From assembly GCA_037157565.1 (NCBI GenBank), contig JAZHRO010000012.1, positions 8,334,501 to 8,398,500 of the forward strand: a stretch of 64,000 nucleotides of DNA, in the 5' to 3' direction. The stretch comes from Thalassia testudinum. Taxonomy: Eukaryota > Streptophyta > Magnoliopsida > Alismatales > Hydrocharitaceae. Below the pieces are notes generated by a model. The model was not told where the DNA came from and did not search any database. It worked only from the letters and a program-made list of their open reading frames with translations. Both the position numbers and the translations under genes were made by a program. This document shows positions 10,438-19,822 of this stretch, piece after piece. Position 1 is the first letter of the stretch; each line of letters begins with the position of its first letter.

Positions 10438-11297
10438 TCAACCCTAAATATCAATCTGCTAGAGACTAGATTCTTACTTTGGAGGATATTCTTAGTCAAG
10501 AGACTATCTATGGGTGACTCCAGAAGATTACAATTGATACTACTATTGGATAGTTCACTACTTAACCCGTTGCACCTCCTACTACAAAGACACCTGCCTT
10601 TGCTGTTACCAGTGGGTGCGGAGGTAGAAGAGGAGGCTCTAGTGTTGGTTGTGATCGTGGACGGGTTTATGAGCCAAGCATTCATTGCAAACAAACTAAT
10701 CATCCTTCTTAAAGATGCTGTGAGAAGTTTAGGAAATTGACCCAGGCTAATTCTGTTATTGCACAGGATTCTTTTCCCTTTACTACACCTCAGGCATAGT
10801 TGACTGCAACTGATTATGCACACTTGATGTAGCTTCTTTGGTAGCCAATTGCCTCTATAGAGTTTCAGACTATTTCTACTTCATAAGTAGAAGCAGTAGG
10901 TACTTGTCCTAATCTAGCTAAGACAACTTCCTTTTCTTGGGTGGTTGATCCGGATGCCTCCAACCACCTCACTAGTAAAAGGGATTGCATTACCTCTCTA
11001 TGTCACTTTATTGGTATTCGTTTAGATTAGCTAATGGCTCATATTCCCACATCACAAATGTTAGTGATATTGATTTCTTTACTCATTTTTAGTTGTTAGA
11101 TGTTTATCGTGCCCCCCCTTCTAAAGCTTATTGTCATCTTATATTTGACAAACAATATGATCCTTTTCAAGACATTTGGACAAGATAGATGATTAGCAGG
11201 GGAATTGAGAAAGATGGGTTATACTACCTGGATATTCCTGTTATCTTAGTTGTTGTTGCTTCTATCATTGCCGATCCAGAGCTTTAGCATCGTCATC
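10438..11297 (+). pseudogene. Copia C gag C-terminus, zinc knuckle, protease and pre-integrase remnant
   Basis: Begins with the gag patch LNPKYQSARD (about 10441-10470). An Arg/Gly-rich segment follows (GGRRGGSS, near 10618), then a degraded knuckle (IHCKQTNHPS, near 10681). Protease appears as SWVVDPDASNHLT at about 10938-10976, where the catalytic D-S-G has become D-P-D. A pre-integrase patch KDGLYYLD lies at 11211-11234. The text stops at the poly(T) of a LINE insertion at 11298 and resumes after 13229 with integrase. It is not functional. Confidence 0.65.
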
Positions 11298-11585
11298 TTT
11301 TTTTTGGAAAGCAAAAGAGCGATTAGATAACCACCCGAATTCATTCCATCACGCCATCAAAGTGTTACATCATCGGTTACAAAGTGGACTCCCAAAACTC
11401 CACTTGGGAGGAAATGGAAGAGACAAAATTCTCCACATAGAGCCTCGCGCCCCTAAACACTACACCATTCCTCTCCAACCAAACACCCCACAAAACCGCC
11501 AACACTTTAGCTCTCTCCTTCTTTGATCGAAAAGTATTTCCTCCTCCACAGGCATTCCCTCTCCAGAACGAGTTTAAAAGTAGGA
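11298..11585 (-). mobile_element. LINE 3' fragment (first of two in tandem)
   Basis: The poly(A) tail of the minus-strand element appears as T8 at 11298-11305. Reading minus, 11622-11377 encodes the last part of an L1 ORF2, with an Arg/Lys-rich patch, VLAVLWGVWLERNGVVFRG. Next to the tail is the element's 3'-terminal segment ('gattagataaccaccc'). It is directly followed by a second LINE 3' end at about 11586. Confidence 0.7.
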
Positions 11586-13229
11586 GGGTGGTTATCCGAA
11601 TGAGAACCACCCAGGATCTCATTATGAAACTAAAAATATTACAATGTGAATGTTACAAAGTGAACTCTGAAAACACCAGCTAGGAGGAGATCGAGGAGAT
11701 TATTTTCAAAATAGGGTGGCTCCCCTCTAAAAATAACCCTATTCCTCCTCATCCATGCCCCCCAAAACTTTGCCTTCTCCCTTCTAGTCCTAAACGTGCT
11801 CTCGTTGCCATGGATGTTATCCCTCCAGAATGAAGACAAACTCCTCGAGAGAACCCCACTCAATCCAATCGAACCCCAACCTCCATACCTGCATAACAAA
11901 GGCACACCCAAAGAAGAGGTGATGGATGTCTTCCTCCAACCTGGAGCAAAACGAGCACCTAGTATCCTTCATCGTAGTCCATCTCGCCCACCACGTCATT
12001 GTGAGCACCCTTCCTCTTTTCACCAACCAGGCGAAAATTTTGACCTTCAAGGGGCAATCTGTCTACCAAATCGACCTGCAATCACGCTGGAGGTCGATGT
12101 CTGCCACTTGTGAGCTTCCTCGTAGCTTGTGGAAAGCCTTCTTCACTGTAAAACCCCCATCATCCCAACAAAGAGCATCTCTCCCCCCACCCCCTCCCCG
12201 GGGCTCCCATCCCTCTAAATCCTATAATAACAACTGGAACTCCATGCACCTTTGTTCTAACAAAGTCCCCAAGAAGGTGGGACACCAAGCACCATCCCAA
12301 CAGCTAGCAATAGTCGCCTCCTTATTCACAGTCCTTGAGAAGAGGTGGGGTTATCTACTGCAAAGGGCCCCCTCCCCCTACCAATCATCCAACCAAAATC
12401 TTAACATGTCCCCCTCGCCAATGTATGCCGTGAAAAAACCCTGAACCTCGAGGATCACTAACGCCAAGCCTCCCATGAAGTACGACAACCTTGGCACAAG
12501 GGCCCCAAGAGCCTCCCACGAGAGAACCATAACAATCCTAGAGCACCCCATCAAGAAGATCTTGCTCCTGACTCACAATCCTAACAATACACTTCGTAAG
12601 AAAGCTCAAGTTGACACATTCTGTCTCTAACCCCAAGGCCAACCTTATTTACTAGCTTGCAGATCTCCTCCCAAGCCACCAATTTTACTCCCTTCCCTAC
12701 CATCTGAAAGTTCATCCAGAAGAAGTCTCGCATTAATCCTGTGATCTTCCTCTCCACCTATTGAGGCACTCTAAAAACAAACAAGAAATAGATCGATATC
12801 AATGAAAGCACCGCCTTTACCAGCATTAACCTACCACCTCTTGATAAAAATCTAGATACCCAGCCTAATAGCCTCTTCTCCATCCTCTCTAGCAATGACA
12901 GCCAATCCTACAACCTAAAACACCTATTCGTAAGAGGCAAGCCCAAGTAAGAGGCAAGGATCCCCTCTCTATCCTTGCCCTACAAGCCACTCCTTCCCCC
13001 TCTGACATATTACATGGCACAAAGCTAGATTTCCAGTCGTTGATTTGCAGGCCAGAGGCCTCCCTGAACAACTCCAAGAGCACACACAACCTAGCAACCT
13101 CCAAAGAAGAACCCTCTATCAAAAACAAGGTGTCATCCGCATACTGCAATAGAGGGATCTCTCTATCTGCCCCTAAAGCTCCATCAAACATTTCCAAACT
13201 CCACTTCAGCTTCCTTTGATTGTAAGGCG
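11586..13229 (-). mobile_element. 5'-truncated L1 LINE (RT C-terminus to 3' end)
   Basis: The minus strand carries an RT catalytic box YADD inside LQYADDTLFLIEGSS (near 13150), then QINDWKSSFVPCNM. Downstream, about 12050-11817, is a zf-RVT domain: KIFAWLV..., then C-x2-C in RCSFCSRLEEDIHHLFFGC with the conserved H-LFF-C. Its 3' end carries the inverted repeat ggtggttatccgaatgagaaccacc (11588-11612). The 5' end is truncated within RT, at the junction where Copia C integrase resumes (about 13230). Frameshifts and stops are frequent. Confidence 0.75.
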
Positions 13230-13562
13230 TGTCAACTAGGAAAACATCATAGAGTGTTATTTCTGTCTATGAAAAATAATCAGAGTCCTTTTTATTTGGT
13301 CCATTGCGATGTCTAGGGATCATGTTGTGTAAGTAGTGGGTTTCGGTTCTGTTACTTTGTTGTTTTTGTTAATGACTTCAATTGGTTGTCTTGGGTATTT
13401 CTAATAAAGGATTCAGAAATTTTATTCTACTACTATTAAAACTTTCCGCAATGATAATGCCTTTAAGTTCATACAATCTGATATCCAGAATTTTTTTGCT
13501 ACTATTGGTGCTATCCATTAAACATCCACTTCGCCATATTCTTAATGTTGCCTGAACTATCC
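13230..13562 (+). pseudogene. Copia C integrase N-terminal part
   Basis: Resumes Copia C after the LINE with CQLGKHHR (13230), then a patch matching 'PF.LVHCDVWG' (about 13288-13320). The patch FVVFVNDFNWLSWVFLIKD near 13350-13410 is the DD35E core region of the plant Copia integrase. Several stops occur. It ends at a small poly(T) insertion at 13563. Confidence 0.65.
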
Positions 13563-13625
13563 TTTTTTTTAAAAAAAGAGTGGTTATCCGATTGATAACC
13601 ACCCAAAATTATTATTGCCCAAACT
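13563..13625 (-). mobile_element. Very short LINE 3' tail (about 60 bp)
   Basis: Poly(T) T8 (13563-13570) and A7 are followed by a perfect hairpin, ggttatc-cgattg-gataacc, at about 13582-13601. This is the 3'-terminal structure shared by the L1 pieces at 11586 and 35023. Copia C integrase text stops before it and resumes just after (near 13636, VPKYFRDV), so only about 60 bp of LINE 3' end was inserted. No clear duplication was identified. Confidence 0.6.
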
Positions 13626-15806
13626 CTCCTTATCGCTATGAAGGTGCCGAAATATTTCCGAGACGTCATTCTTATTGCACATACCTAATCAACAACGTTC
13701 CTCTGTTCTCAAGGGGGAGATACCTTTCAAAATTTTACAACCTAATTCTAAACCCTTTTGCTTACCAATGTGGATTTTTGGTTGTACATGCTTTGTTCAT
13801 TTGTTTGGGGCCATGGGTAAACTTTCTCCCAGGATTATTAAGTGTGTTTTCCTTAGATACTCCTGTACTCTTAAAGGGTATCGTTGTTATAATCTTGTTT
13901 GGAAGAAGTATTATGCTAGTGCAGATGTCTCCTTTGAGAGGGTGCCATTCTTTTCTGAGAAAGGTCAATCTATTGAGTGGGATGTTCCACCTGTTATGAC
14001 CTACCGATGTTGGCTTGAGGATCCCATGTCTATTCCCCTTCCCTCTATGTAGGTTGACTTATTTGAAGACAACCCATCTAATTCACAATCCCCACCAGAA
14101 TCTGGTATGAATGTTCCACCTACTTAGGAAACGACCAATGTGTCAATTCCTCTACGAAAAGCAATAAGAAATTACGCTCGTCATCCTATGTCACATTATA
14201 CTTCTACTAACAAACATAGTCCTACTTTAAGATACTTTTCCACAGCTTTATTTAGTACAATGCTTCACAAAAAATATTCTAAGGTAATGTGAGATCTTAG
14301 ATGGAAACATGCAATGTATGAAGAAATTGATAATCTTGTTACTAGAGATACATGGGAGTTGACTATTCTACCTGCAAGTGCTAACGTTGTGGATTGCAGA
14401 TGGATATGTGCAGTGAAGTGTAAACCAGATAGGGTAGTTGAAAGCCTGAAGGCCTAATATGTTACAAAGGGCTATACACAGACGTATGGAGTTAATTATT
14501 TTGATACCTTTTATCATGTAGGTCGTCTTATCTCTATCCATATTCTATTATCCATTGTTGTGAACAAATAGTGGCCTTTATACTATTTAAATGACAAAAT
14601 TGCTTTCTTGTATGATGATCCGCAAGAGAAAGTCTACATGACCCAACCATTAGGTTAATGGTTGAGGGGGAGGTCTACAGACTCAAGAAAGCGATATATG
14701 GCTTAAGGCAGAGCCCTAAAGGATAGTTTCAAAAACTAAGTTGTGAAATTTAGAAGCTTGATTTTACCAAATCTACCTTAGATAATTCTGTATTTACCAG
14801 GGTGTAGGGATTTTAGTGTGATTATTCTAGTTGTTTATATTGATGATATAATACTTATCGATGATGAAAATATAAGACTCCAGCAGACCAAGGAGTTCTT
14901 CTAGGAAACCTTTGTGACTAAAGACTTAGTCAATCTCATATACTTTCTTTGCTTTGAGGTGTCAAAAAATTCCAATGGTATGGCTCTCTCACAAAGGAAA
15001 TATATTATGAAAAATCTTGAGGAGGCCGCTTTACTAGGAACCAAGTCGTCATCTATTCCAATGAAGGCTCAAGAACGAACAAAGGAAGAAGATCCCTTCT
15101 TTAAAGAAAAGAAAAGAAAAGAAAAGATACCAGATCATTATTGGAAAACTCCTATATCCAACAGCCACCAAACCAAATATTAGTTATGCAGTGAGTACAT
15201 AAGCCAATTTATGGAGAATCCACAGTACATATATTAGCATGCAGTTTACTTGATTCTTAAATATCTAAAAGGCTCTTCAAAGAAAGGCTTGTATATGAAA
15301 AATAATAGACACTTGGATTTATTTGCCTCCTAGTTAAAGATACAGATTGTGCAAGGTCCATTAATGATAGAAAGTCAACCATTAGCTATGTTGCTTTTCT
15401 TAGAGGGAGCCTAGTCACGTGGAGAAGAAGCAAACTATAGTAGCCCCCTCCAGTACAAAAGTTAAGTACAGAGCCATGGCTCATACAACATGTGAGATAA
15501 TGTGGATTGTTAATTCTATGGTTGATCTGGGATAAGAAGTGAAAATGCCTATTCCTATGCTTTGTGATAATCGATCTGCCACTTTTATTGCTTCCATTCC
15601 AGTGTTCCACGAGTGCACCAAACATACTAAAGTAGATTGTCAATTTATCAAGAACATAGTTGCTAAAAGAAAATTCTACACTCCTACAACTTCTTCTGAG
15701 TAGCAAGTGGCAGATATCTTCATAAAGGCTCTCCCACGTAAATGCCACGCCTGCCTATGTGATAAGCTAAGCATGATTGATATATACGCTTCAGTTTGAA
15801 AGGAAG
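13626..15806 (+). pseudogene. Copia C integrase C-terminus, RT and RNase H
   Basis: Integrase C-terminus: FGCTCFVHL..., CVFLRYS..KGYRCYN (13773-13900). RT N-terminus: WELTILPASANVVDCRWICAVK (14352-14420), then YVTKGYTQTYGVNYFDTF (14457-14510). The catalytic box is YIDDIIL (14838-14858), close to the family YVDD and the best preserved RT box among the Copia elements here. RNase H includes a block near 15360-15480 and ends KLSMIDIYA (15766-15792). About a dozen stops and several frameshifts rule out activity. Confidence 0.7.
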
Positions 15807-15957
15807 TGTCAGAATATGCTATTTATTTAATTTATTCCTTATTTTGTTATTTTTCTTATTATGCTGGAAGTACTATGTAATTTTTCCCTTTGTATCTCTT
15901 TGTATAAAAAGATTAGGATTTAAAGGAATAAACAATTCATTCATTTCTTCTAACTGT
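15807..15957 (+). repeat. 3' LTR of Copia C
   Basis: Starts TGTCAGAATATGC immediately after the purine tract gaaaggaag. It contains a promoter-like 'tttgtataaaaagatt' near 15900 and ends in 'cattcatttcttctaac'. The exact right edge is uncertain because no 5' LTR of C was found. Confidence 0.6.
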
Positions 15958-16018
15958 AGTAACATGCAAAACTCCATCAAATCAAATCAACTCATTTGTA
16001 TTACTACTGATAAATCCT

Positions 16019-16400
16019 TAAACAATCCTTAAGGGACAAGTCTCTTCCATAAGAAGTTCAAAAATAGTAGACAAAGTCAAATCTCCTCCATCATACAGAT
16101 TTTCCAACCACATAAATTTTCTACATGTCCAGCAGTGACCTACATTATGTATCTCACCTCTTGCTGCTACATATCTAAGATTAAAACCATGATAACCATC
16201 ATCAGAACTGGGAAATACATGCTCCAATAGTGCCTCCAGTTTCTGACTGTACTCTGACATACTCAACTCACCTTTTCAGCTGCAACGATTTTTCCATAAA
16301 CTTCTTTATGATTTACCCATTTTTCTTCTGAATATGCTACTATTATCTTGGTTATCTTTTCAAGAGCAGATCCACAGCAAGTCCAAGAGGAGGGTGGTAG
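16019..16400 (-). pseudogene. Coding-like island of unknown gene (minus strand)
   Basis: I do not recognise this. Reading minus, an open stretch of about 40 codons (16400-16282) ends AAEK and is followed at once by a good donor-like sequence, AAAAG|GTGAGT (16276-16266). One frame over, 16265-16019 is open for 80 codons (SEYSQKLEALLEHVFPSSDD ... LLMEETCPLRIV, stop TAA). It looks like real protein, with amphipathic helical text and a Cys pair HCWTC, and does not match any element family in the window. It could be a decayed exon pair joined by a frameshift, or an exon of a gene beyond MUB. It lies directly next to the RTE insertion target. Confidence 0.3.
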
Positions 16401-16437
16401 GATATCAACAACAACAACAATCAAGTCTTTTCCCACA

Positions 16438-16824
16438 CTAAGTGAGGTCGATTATATGGATTCTTTGCCTCCATACAGATCGATTTTCAGTCATTTCAGA
16501 ACTTAAATTAAAGTAATTGAGGTCATACTTAATAGTTTTCTTCCAACACTTATTTGGTCTTCCTCGCCCCCTCTTAGTGGGTTCAGCTTCCAACTTCTCA
16601 CATCTCCTAACTGGACTTCTTTGTAAATGTCCAAACCACCTTAAACGTACCTCTCTCATTTTATCCTCTATCGGTGCCACCCTAGCCTTTTTTCTAATAA
16701 TCTCATTTGAAATACGATCATTTCTTGTATAACCACACATCCATCTTAACAACTTCATTTCTACCACAGACATCTTCTGTACATGCCTATAGTTGATATC
16801 CCAGCATTCAGAACCATACAACAT
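16438..16824 (-). pseudogene. RTE LINE C-terminal domain
   Basis: A 128-codon open stretch, the region after RT in plant RTE elements. It includes MLYGSECW near the start, then [20 protein letters not shown] and [13 protein letters not shown], a very conserved RTE block. It ends with GRGRPNKCW and a stop. It follows the RT palm and thumb blocks at 17217-16843 on the same strand, with stops or frame changes between. The function of this domain is not well defined; it may act in RNA binding or target-primed reverse transcription. Confidence 0.8.
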
Positions 16825-16842
16825 GGTTGGTCTTACCGCAAC

Positions 16843-17217
16843 TCAATAGTATTTTCCTTTGATTTTTAAATGAACTCTCTTATCACAGAGAACACTAGAT
16901 GCACCCCTCCATTTCAACCACTCTGCATTAATTCTATGTGTAACATCTCCATCAATTCCACCATCTTGTTGGAAAATGGATCCCAAGTACTTAAAAGCAT
17001 CTTCCATTGGAATGCATTCTTCGCCAATTTTTACATCAATCCCTTCATTGTTCCCTCTACTACTAAACTTACATTCTATATACTCAGTCTTCATCCTACT
17101 TATGTGTAATCCTTTATCTTCCAGGACTTCTCTCCAAAACTTAAGTTTTCTGTTCACTCCATCTCTTGTCTCATCAACCAACACAATGTCATCAGTAAAA
17201 AGCATACACCATGGCAC
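16843..17217 (-). pseudogene. RTE reverse transcriptase, catalytic box and thumb
   Basis: Starts with the RT catalytic box LFTDDIVLVDET, where the family form is usually FADD and here is FTDD. Then come LKFWREVLEDKGLHISRMKT and the block FKYLGSIFQQDGGIDGDVTHR, typical of RTE and related LINEs. A TAG codon (seen as cta in plus-strand ccttagcttag, near 17220) separates it from the main RT fingers/palm block at 17871-17224, so the two are one domain broken by a stop or shift. Confidence 0.8.
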
Positions 17218-17223
17218 CTTAGC

Positions 17224-17871
17224 TTAGATATGCTTCATCAACTCATCCATGACCAAGGCAAAAAAATAAGGGCTTAAAGTCGATCCTTGATGCAGACCAA
17301 CGATGATATCAAAGTAGTCCGTCAAATCATCCTTAGTCTTTACACAAGCAGCTGCTCCATGGTACATATCCTTTATGAGGTTGATATATAAAGCTGACAC
17401 TTGTCTCTTCTCCAAAATTCTCCACAAGATATCTCTTGGGATAGAATCATAGGCCTTCTCCAAATCAATAAAAATCATATATAAATTCTTCTTCTTGACT
17501 TTGTATGGCTCCATCATACGTCTCAAGAGATGTATTGCCTCAATAGCAAACCGGCCTGACATAAAGTCAAACTGATTTTCAGTTACCACAGAGACTTGCC
17601 TCACCCTTTTTTCAATTATTCTCTCCCAAAGTTTCATCATATGACTCATCAACTTAATACCTCTATAGTTTGAACAATCTTGTACATCACCCTTGTTCTT
17701 GTATAAAGGTACCACAAAACTTTTCCTCCATTCCTCTGGCATCTTCTTGCCTCTCCAAACATTATTAAATAAAATTGTGAGCCAAGTTATACCCCGTTCT
17801 CCCATCATTCTCCAAACGTCTATAGGAATATCATCAGGCCCAACAACCCTCCCACTTTTTATCATCTTCAA
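17224..17871 (-). pseudogene. RTE reverse transcriptase, fingers and palm
   Basis: A 215-codon open frame with the classic RTE order: VPLYKNKGDVQDCSNYRGI near residue 54, the E-N-Q...F-x-S-G-R block (TENQFDFMSGRF), FIDLEKAYDSIPRD, where the first catalytic Asp lies, and VGLHQGSTLSPYFFALVMDE. It is the longest intact coding segment of the element and has the key motifs of RT boxes 1-4. Upstream, 18700-17900 carries degraded linker sequence. Confidence 0.85.
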
Positions 17872-18699
17872 AGCCTCCTCTACTTCTTTTGTATCCTTCG
17901 ATAACTTACCCGATTCACATAATCTTCTGAGTTGGCTAACTCCCCTAAGATGATATCATTCTTTTATTTTTCATTAAAAAGCTTATGAAAATATCTTTTC
18001 CATCTTATCTTTATATCCTCACTAGCTATAAGCACCATTCCTTCTTCATCCTTGATCCATCTTACATGTGTAAGGTCATTTGCTTTCCGCTCTCTTACTT
18101 TAGCTAACTTAAAAATATCTTTTTTACCTTCTTTAGAATCAAGTTTCTTATAAAAATGCCCCCAAGCTTTTGTTTTTGCTTCACTAACTATTTTTTTGCT
18201 TCTTTCTTTACTCTTTTGTAATTTTCCATATTTTCACCGGTCATATCTAGATATAAACTTTACCACAGTTCTTTTAATTTTAAGCTTCTCCTGCACTTCC
18301 TTACTTTACCACCAAGCCTCATTTTGTCCTGGAACACCTCCTTTAGACATGCCTAATACCTCCTTTACCACTTTCCTAATACAGTTTGCCATATTTAACC
18401 ACATTTCATCAGCACTACCATCAAGATCTCAAGTCTTTTGTTGCAACATCTTCTATTTAAATCTCACTTGCTCTTTCTTAAGATTCCACCATTTAATTCT
18501 CAAATTCTTAAATACTAATTTTCTTTTCTTTGCCTTCTTCAAATGAACATCCAACACCAAAAGACGATATTGAGCAGTTAAACTCTCCCCTCGAATAATC
18601 TTGCAATCGTTACAAGATAAACGATCTCTTCTTCTCAAAGCAAAGTAATCAATCTGCGTTCTTGTTAAGCCACTCTTATAGGTGATCAAATGCTCTTCT

Positions 18700-19402
18700 C
18701 ATTTTTTGAAGAAAGTATTTGCTATGAAAAGATCATAAGTCATTGCAAAATCAAGGAAAGTCTTCCCTTTTTCATTCTTAACATCAAACCCATGATTTTC
18801 ATGCACTTCTGCATACTCTAAAGCATCTTTCCCCACATGCCAATTTAAATCTCCACCTAAGAAAATCATCTCTGTGGGATTCCTTGAATTGTCATATCAA
18901 GCTCCCACCAAAATTTGTTCTTTATTCTTTCCTCAATATCAACTTGAGGTGCATAAACTGAAATGACATTCAAGATCTCTTCTTCTAAGACTAATTTTAT
19001 CAAAATAATTCGATCACCCAATCTCTTAACCTCGACCACACTCTTCTTCAAATCCTTATGAATTATAACGCCTACGTCGTTTCTACCTTTGTCCCTTCCT
19101 GAATATCACAGTTTGAAACATGTTCTCTCGATTTCCTTTGCTTTTTCTCCAACCCACTTAGTCTTTTGAAGGCAAAGAATTTGAATCATTCTCCTTACCA
19201 TTATATCCACAATCTCCATGAGCTTGCTGGTCAAAGTACCAATATTCCAACTACCGAATCTCAACATCCTTTGTGACACACTTCGATGGCGAAGTGGTGG
19301 AACTAGCTTCTTTACTCGCATGTGTTCCTCATGCGAGAACCCTTGCTCATTTTGGACTACATCGGGACAACGATGTAGTGGAACTAACTTCTTTACTCGC
19401 AT
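18700..19402 (-). pseudogene. RTE endonuclease (APE-like), broken
   Basis: Begins near 19270 with MLRFGSWNIGTLTSK, then CLQKTKWVGEKAKEIE (the Q-[E/K]-T-K box), followed in another frame by VISVYAPQVDIEERIK (about 18980-18920). These are the Asn, Glu and Tyr boxes of APE-type LINE endonucleases, which nick target DNA. The Glu of 'QET' is Lys here, which would abolish nicking. Further text (GDLNWHVG-like, near 18850) is degraded. Confidence 0.7.
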
Positions 19403-19530
19403 GCGTTCCTCATGCGAGAACCCTTGCTCATTTTAGACTACATCCGGGCGACGATGTAGTAGAACTAACTTCTTTACTCGCATGCGTTCCTCATGCAAGA
19501 ACCCTTACTCATTTTTCACTACACGGGTGC
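19297..19530 (-). repeat. Three in-frame 81-bp tandem repeats in RTE N-terminus
   Basis: Three copies start at 19297, 19378 and 19459, an exact 81-bp period (27 codons). On the minus strand each unit encodes an EQGFSHEEHMRVKKLVP-like segment ahead of the endonuclease. Each unit contains an inverted repeat, tcgcatg-cgttcct-catgcga in the second copy. Copies are about 90% alike by eye. Confidence 0.85.
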
Positions 19531-19822
19531 TGATGCAACACGTCGCAAGTAGGGAACGTCCCAATGAAATCTGAATGTTTACTAGAATTCGTGTTTAAAG
19601 ATCCGACAAATTTTACGCTAGCTGTCAGCTACCTAACACAACCCTCCTTTACCCGGGCTTGGGACCAACAATGAAAAGGCATACGAACCTCAACATAGGA
19701 GGGTGGTAGGTTATCAAGCACAAAAAACCCAAGTGGACACCCTCATTTCATGCAATGTCGAAAGCTAACATTACATCATTAAGAACTACATCATACCTAG
19801 AGGACATAAACAAAAAAGTATT

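Larger units (their letters stand above)
4181..15957 (+). mobile_element. Ty1/Copia element 'C', broken by nested insertions
   Basis: Pieces at 4181-4566, 10438-11297, 13230-13562 and 13626-15957 together make one Copia gag-protease-integrase-RT-RNase H order. The gag text stops at 4566 at the edge of LTR element A. It resumes at about 10438 with the conserved gag patch LNPKYQSARD. The second break (11298-13229) is two LINE 3' parts, and the third (13563-13625) a tiny LINE tail. The 3' LTR starts TGTCAGAATATGC at 15807, right after the purine-rich tract aaaggaag, and ends near 15957. No 5' LTR is recognised. Family order and motifs are established knowledge; the joining of pieces is inference. 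Confidence 0.7.
16409..19696 (-). mobile_element. RTE-clade LINE with about 21-bp target duplication
   Basis: A nearly complete RTE-type LINE, 3288 bp. Target duplications of 21 bp with one mismatch (begin aggagggtggtagg) lie at 16388-16408 and 19697-19717. Its 3' end is a (TTG)n-type tail, seen as caacaacaacaacaa at 16407-16421. The order on the minus strand is N-terminal 81-bp repeats (19530-19297), endonuclease (about 19300-18700), linker, RT (17871-17224), and a C-terminal domain (17217-16438). It carries frameshifts between the blocks and is probably dead. RTE elements lack ORF1 and have short repeat tails, which fits. Confidence 0.85.

Noticed and set aside
19273..19533. Plus-strand open frame with a repeated 27-residue unit
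   Set aside because: It is the antisense of the RTE N-terminal repeats; the RTE reads minus and the frame is open because the unit is 81 bp.
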